Source: Candidatus Kapaibacterium sp.
GTDB lineage: Bacteria > Bacteroidota > Ignavibacteria > Kapaibacteriales > HRBIN21
Length of the DNA stretch: 64,000 nucleotides
Reading direction: 5' to 3'
Assembly: GCA_025059875.1 (NCBI GenBank)
Contig: JANXCT010000009.1
Span: forward strand, 1 to 64,000
The translations under genes and the position numbers were made by a program. The notes below the pieces were generated by a model. It was given only the letters and a program-made list of their open reading frames with translations, was not told the DNA's origin and searched no databases. Below, piece by piece: positions 61,428 to 64,000 of the stretch (the first letter of the stretch is position 1; each line of letters opens with the position of its first letter).

Positions 61428-61482
61428 ACTCCATAGCAGAACTCAGTAGACCATGGTTGGACCTCACGTTGTGGTTCAACAT

Positions 61483-61852
61483 ACTCCGTACTACACTGCC
61501 TTCCTCCCCGTTCGGAGGGGGTCGCGTGGTGGAGAAGCACTTTCCTACGCTACTCCCTAAAGCCTTGCCGTTTCCTTCAGCGTCTCTTTGGCACGACGGC
61601 TTCTACCGTAGCAAAACGCCCACCGTACCATCGCTCCCCTCGAAAGGGGAGAGAGTTCGATTGCAAATTTACGCAGCTACGCAGCTTAAGTCAACCCCTG
61701 GTTGGGGGGAATCCAGGGTTGCTCCGCGGAGACGCAGAGCTATGGCGGCCATGGGACGGTACAGGAGGTCTGAGCCTGTACCGCCTGAGGTTTGGCCGGA
61801 AAGTCTGATTTTTGCGCCGCGGCGGGTTCGTGTCTCAGTGGGAGTTGGGAGT
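61483..61852. other. Divergent regulatory region between fibre gene and pckA
   Basis: A 370-bp region with no gene I can support; the plus-strand frame of pckA is open through it but its translation is Arg/Pro/Ser-rich and unlike PckA. It contains a small hairpin (CTCCCCT-CGAA-AGGGGAG, 61634-61651) and a 9-bp inverted repeat at 61757-61783. Both gene starts would be controlled from here. Confidence 0.55.
61757..61783 (+). promoter_or_regulatory. Inverted repeat upstream of pckA
   Basis: CGGTACAGG (61757-61765) and CCTGTACCG (61775-61783) form a perfect 9-bp inverted repeat with a 9-nt spacer, 70 bp upstream of the pckA start. It could be an operator for a dimeric regulator or an RNA hairpin in the leader. 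No T run follows, so it is not a terminator. Confidence 0.4.
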
Positions 61853-63460
61853 ATGAAATCGCCGGACTCACTACGGCAGTGGCTCCTCCAGCAGGGCTTC
61901 CACAACGTGGGGGAGGTCTACTACAACCTGGCGCCTGCCGAGCTCTACGAGCATGCACTCCGGAGGGGGGAGGGGGTGCTGTCGGCGCAGGGGGCCTTCA
62001 TTGCCTGTACGGCACCGTACACGGGGCGTAGCGCGCAAGACAAGTTCATCGTCGAGGAGCCAGCCAACCGCGAGCACATCTGGTGGGGGAGGGTCAACCG
62101 CCCCTTTCCTCCCGAGGGCTTTGAGCAGCTCAAGCGGCGGCTACAGGCCTACTTCCAGGGGCGGCCGCTCTACGTGCGGGATTGCTATGGTGGGGCCGAC
62201 CCGCGCTACCGGCTCCGTGTCCGTATCGTGACCGAGCAGGCATGGCATAGCCTGTTTGCCTACAACATGTTCATCGCGGCTGACCCTGGCGATACGTCCT
62301 TTGAGCCCGACTTCACCATCGTGCATGCTCCAGGCTTTAAGGCCGTACCGGAGCTGGATGGGACACGCTCAGAGGCCATCATCCTCCTCAACTTCGCCGA
62401 GCGGATGGCGCTCATTGCCGGTACAGCGTATGCCGGCGAGATCAAGAAGACGGTCTTCACCGTGCTGAACTACCTCCTGCCCTTCCAGGGCGTCTTCCCG
62501 ATGCACTGTGCCGCGAACGTGGGCAAGGAGGGGGATGTGGCGCTCTTCTTCGGGCTGTCGGGGACAGGGAAGACCTCGCTCTCTGCCGATCCCGAGCGGG
62601 CGCTCATCGGAGACGACGAGCACGGCTGGAGCGATGATGGGGTCTTCAACTTCGAGAACGGCTGCTACGCCAAGGTCATCAACCTCTCGCCTGAGGCAGA
62701 GCCCATCATCTACGCGATGACCCGCCGTTTCGGCACGATTCTGGAGAACGTCGTCTACGACCCGGAGACGCGGGAGGTAGACTACGCCGATGCCAGCATC
62801 ACGGAGAACACGCGGGGCTCGTACTCGCGGGACATGATGGAGAACGTCGTCCCGGAGAACCGTGGCGGGCATCCGCGGAACATCTTCTTCCTGACCTGCG
62901 ACGCGTTCGGGGTGATGCCACCGATTGCGCGGCTGTCGCCTGAGCAGGCGATGTACCACTTCCTCTCCGGCTTCACGGCGAAGGTTGCCGGAACGGAGCG
63001 AGGGATCAAAGACCCGGTGCCTACCTTCAGCACCTGCTTTGGAGCCCCGTTCATGGTGCACTACCCGTGGGTCTACGCCCGAATGCTGGCGGAGCGGATG
63101 CAGCGCCATGGGAGCCGCGTGTGGCTGGTCAATACGGGATGGATTGGGGGCGGCTTCGGGGTAGGACATCGCATCAGCATTGCCCATACGCGGGCACTGC
63201 TGCGGGCAGCGCTCTCCGGAGCGCTGGAAGGGGTGGAGTACGTGCGTGAGCCCTTCTTCGGCTTGGAGGTCCCGACGAGCTGCCCAGGCATACCGCAGGA
63301 GATTCTGCAGCCGCGGCAGCTCTGGTCGGACCCGAACGCTTATGACGAGGCTGCCCGCCGACTCCAGCGGCTCTTCGCCGAGAACTTCCAGCAGTTCCGT
63401 GGCGCCGTTGATGGAGAGCTCCTCCATGCCTTGCCCTTAGAGCTTGTGGAGATGGCGTAG
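61853..63460 (+). CDS. pckA: Phosphoenolpyruvate carboxykinase (ATP)
   Basis: Predicted 535-residue enzyme converting oxaloacetate and ATP to phosphoenolpyruvate, ADP and CO2. The P-loop [10 protein letters not shown] begins at 234, followed by [22 protein letters not shown], which binds metal and substrate. [18 protein letters not shown] and [12 protein letters not shown] also match the ATP-dependent family. ATG 61853 gives the normal family length; the frame is open 456 bp further upstream without similarity. With Fbp it supports gluconeogenesis. The next gene starts 6 bp later. Confidence 0.95.
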   Translation: MKSPDSLRQWLLQQGFHNVGEVYYNLAPAELYEHALRRGEGVLSAQGAFIACTAPYTGRSAQDKFIVEEPANREHIWWGRVNRPFPPEGFEQLKRRLQAYFQGRPLYVRDCYGGADPRYRLRVRIVTEQAWHSLFAYNMFIAADPGDTSFEPDFTIVHAPGFKAVPELDGTRSEAIILLNFAERMALIAGTAYAGEIKKTVFTVLNYLLPFQGVFPMHCAANVGKEGDVALFFGLSGTGKTSLSADPERALIGDDEHGWSDDGVFNFENGCYAKVINLSPEAEPIIYAMTRRFGTILENVVYDPETREVDYADASITENTRGSYSRDMMENVVPENRGGHPRNIFFLTCDAFGVMPPIARLSPEQAMYHFLSGFTAKVAGTERGIKDPVPTFSTCFGAPFMVHYPWVYARMLAERMQRHGSRVWLVNTGWIGGGFGVGHRISIAHTRALLRAALSGALEGVEYVREPFFGLEVPTSCPGIPQEILQPRQLWSDPNAYDEAARRLQRLFAENFQQFRGAVDGELLHALPLELVEMA

Positions 63461-63466
63461 GACGCT

Positions 63467-64000
63467 ATGCGCACGATTGATCCGGCGCAGCTCTCGTACC
63501 GGGAGCGGCACCAGTTGGTCTTGAGTGGGATTGCCCCGCGGCCGATTGCACTGGTAGCAACGCAGGACAGCGCCGGCCGAGTGAATTTGGCCCCGTACAG
63601 CTTCTTCAACGCCTTCGCCTCCCATCCGCCGATTGTGGCTATCGGCCCAGCACACTCTCTGCGCACGATGGAGCCGAAGGATACGCTGCGGAACCTGCTG
63701 GAGACCGGGGAATGCACCATCAGCGTCGTGACGGCGCGGATTGCCGAGAGGGTCAATTTGGCCTCGGCGGAGTATGAGTACGGGGTGGATGAGTTCACCA
63801 AAGCTGGCCTGACGAAGCGGCCCAGCCACCGCGTGCGTCCTCCAGGGGTGGCGGAGTCGCCGTACATCATGGAGTGCGTGCTGCTGGAGCATATCCCGCT
63901 GGCACGCGACCGCGGTGGGAACGGCAACCTGGTGATCCTGGAAGTGGTGCTCTTCCACGTCGCTGAGTCCGCGTTCGTAGATGGCCGGATCGACCCGAAC
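63467..64000 (+). CDS. Flavin reductase-like FMN-binding split-barrel protein (cut by window end)
   Basis: The first 178 codons are present with no stop; the 3' end lies beyond the window. The translation starts MRTIDPAQLSYRERHQLVLS and continues with GIAPRPIALVAT, NLAPYSFFNAFASHPPIVAIG and TISVVTARIAERVNLAS. These are typical of the DIM6/NTAB flavin reductase family, which binds FMN in a split barrel. The physiological substrate is unknown. It starts 6 bp after pckA, so the two are probably co-transcribed. Confidence 0.85.
   Translation, partial: MRTIDPAQLSYRERHQLVLSGIAPRPIALVATQDSAGRVNLAPYSFFNAFASHPPIVAIGPAHSLRTMEPKDTLRNLLETGECTISVVTARIAERVNLASAEYEYGVDEFTKAGLTKRPSHRVRPPGVAESPYIMECVLLEHIPLARDRGGNGNLVILEVVLFHVAESAFVDGRIDPN

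Noticed and set aside
61397-61852. 152-codon N-terminal extension of PckA
   Set aside because: The frame is open but unlike any PckA N-terminus; ATG 61853 gives the normal length and has a GGGAG-rich upstream site.
62369-63427. 352-codon open frame on the minus strand opposite pckA
   Set aside because: It lies fully inside the well-conserved pckA gene and its translation is Arg/Val/Asp-rich with no recognisable motif; a shadow of G+C-rich coding DNA.

Overview
The window reads as a gene-dense (about 60% G+C by eye), conserved chromosomal stretch of a Gram-negative bacterium from the Bacteroidota/Chlorobiota side of the FCB group; Kapabacteria or Ignavibacteria-like is my best guess. Reasons: four secreted proteins end in C-terminal domains that look like type IX secretion (T9SS) sorting signals; MnmA has the extended active-site region typical of this clade; BshA, YfhO, LemA-HtpX and Omp85-like genes are present; and several exact TAnnTTTG boxes (the Bacteroidota -7 element) lie upstream of genes. 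Shine-Dalgarno sequences are nevertheless strong at several starts. I saw no rRNA, CRISPR array, insertion sequence or phage block. The only RNA gene I can support is one tRNA-Leu.

Layout. 1-4.7 kb (+): an Ig-repeat T9SS protein, a secreted HExxH protease, an ABC ATPase and an MltD-type lytic transglycosylase. 4.7-8.6 kb: NAD metabolism, with pncA-pncB (-) behind a possible direct-repeat operator, a thioredoxin-like gene (+), and nadX (+) interrupted by an in-frame TGA. 8.6-10.1 kb (-): an aldo/keto reductase homologue without its catalytic residues. 10.2-17.1 kb: mutL (+), tRNA-Leu (-), then the tightly coupled lepA-lepB-lepB-hemW operon (+). 17-23.9 kb: DUF255 and DinB genes (-), then an esterase, a YfhO-family protein and an unknown gene (+). 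23.9-33.3 kb (-): a long run comprising a ClpB lacking its first ATPase domain, a VWA-OmpA-SPOR fusion, usp, fbp, rhomboid, an unknown gene, obg and an outer-membrane barrel. 33.4-44.8 kb (+): lemA-htpX, a 1405-residue T9SS surface protein, DUF971, hutU, an ECF sigma factor and alr-scpA-scpB. 44.8-51.2 kb: bshA (-), then an Omp85-like protein, PBP4-type dacB, a 709-bp stretch without a clear gene, and mnmA (+). 51.2-58.7 kb (-): three tandem paralogous exported proteins followed by TolC, a MacA-like adaptor, an ABC ATPase and a MacB-like permease. 58.9-61.4 kb (-): a fibre-like protein with YadA-type head repeats, an S74 chaperone domain and a T9SS signal. 61.5-64 kb (+): pckA and the start of a flavin reductase gene cut by the window edge.

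Functionally the window mixes housekeeping (mismatch repair, LepA, Obg, ScpAB, MnmA, Alr), central metabolism (Fbp, PckA, NAD salvage) and much cell-surface biology (T9SS cargo, Omp85-like barrels, signal peptidases, a tripartite exporter). The most unusual items are the exporter operon with three tandem paralogs, the S74-plus-T9SS fibre, the half-length ClpB, the reductase pseudoenzyme and the interrupted nadX.
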